From the NCBI GenBank assembly GCA_964578975.1, contig CAZOFA010000054.1, positions 1 to 15,946 on the forward strand: a stretch of DNA of 15,946 bases, in the 5' to 3' direction. The stretch is from CAYRUP01 sp964578975 (GTDB lineage: Bacteria; Pseudomonadota; Gammaproteobacteria; DSM-16500). Under the pieces are notes generated by a model. The model had not been told where the DNA came from. It saw only the letters and a list, made by a program, of their open reading frames with translations, and made no database searches. The number at the start of each line of letters is the position of its first letter. The first letter of the stretch is position 1. Below, in pieces: positions 15,918 to 15,946 of this stretch. The translations under genes and the position numbers were made by a program.

Positions 15918-15946
15918 TTAGTCCCAGGCAGCGGGATCTTTGATAC
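15918..15946 (-). CDS. Possible 3' end of the gene upstream of the polyamine operon
   Basis: One - strand frame is open from the window edge and ends in IKDPAAWD followed by TAA (15920-15918). The spacing before the putative promoter would suit a gene end. Only eight codons are visible, so the family cannot be named. A weak hairpin using the same bases (GTCCC and GGGAT) has no T run on the relevant side and is less convincing. Confidence 0.3.

Noticed and set aside
1..15946. tRNA, rRNA, CRISPR arrays, insertion sequences or integrase genes
   Set aside because: No cloverleaf-like sequences, regularly spaced repeats, transposase motifs or terminal inverted repeats with target duplications were seen.

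Overview
The window looks like chromosome of a fairly AT-rich gammaproteobacterium that lives with eukaryotic cells. The ygfB-pepP-ubiH order is gammaproteobacterial. Two genes encode eukaryote-type protein modules: a 1467-residue ankyrin protein with a formin-like polyproline tail, and a membrane-anchored U-box protein. That combination points to the Legionellales (Legionella, Coxiella, Diplorickettsiaceae and relatives). The placement is an inference from gene content and was not tested by any search.

Layout. The left third (100-3150, + strand) is a tight housekeeping operon: ygfB, pepP and ubiH, with pepP and ubiH overlapping by an ATGA. It is followed by a consensus-like promoter and the ankyrin gene (3285-7688, +). 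Next is an OafA-type membrane O-acyltransferase with a C-terminal SGNH domain (7990-9882, +). On the opposite strand a small basic-protein gene lies on each side of the acyltransferase (7677-7817 and 9983-10213, both -). The two encode recognisably related proteins with an SPKK-x-AQP core. A 60-base imperfect palindrome lies between the convergent acyltransferase and second small gene.

The right half (10295-15836, - strand) is one long operon read right to left. It runs deoxyhypusine-synthase-like enzyme, speA (arginine decarboxylase), aguA (agmatine deiminase), aguB (N-carbamoylputrescine amidase), then the U-box gene 4 bases behind aguB. SpeA, AguA and AguB together take arginine to putrescine through agmatine and N-carbamoylputrescine. 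The deoxyhypusine-synthase-like enzyme probably uses the resulting polyamines, for example in a homospermidine-type aminobutyl transfer, since bacteria lack eIF5A.

The most notable content is the central block (about 3200-10950), which carries probable host-directed genes and unrecognised small genes between two conserved metabolic operons. The best candidates for something new are the U-box protein fused to two membrane segments at the end of a polyamine operon, the ankyrin/polyproline giant protein, and the paired SPKK small proteins.
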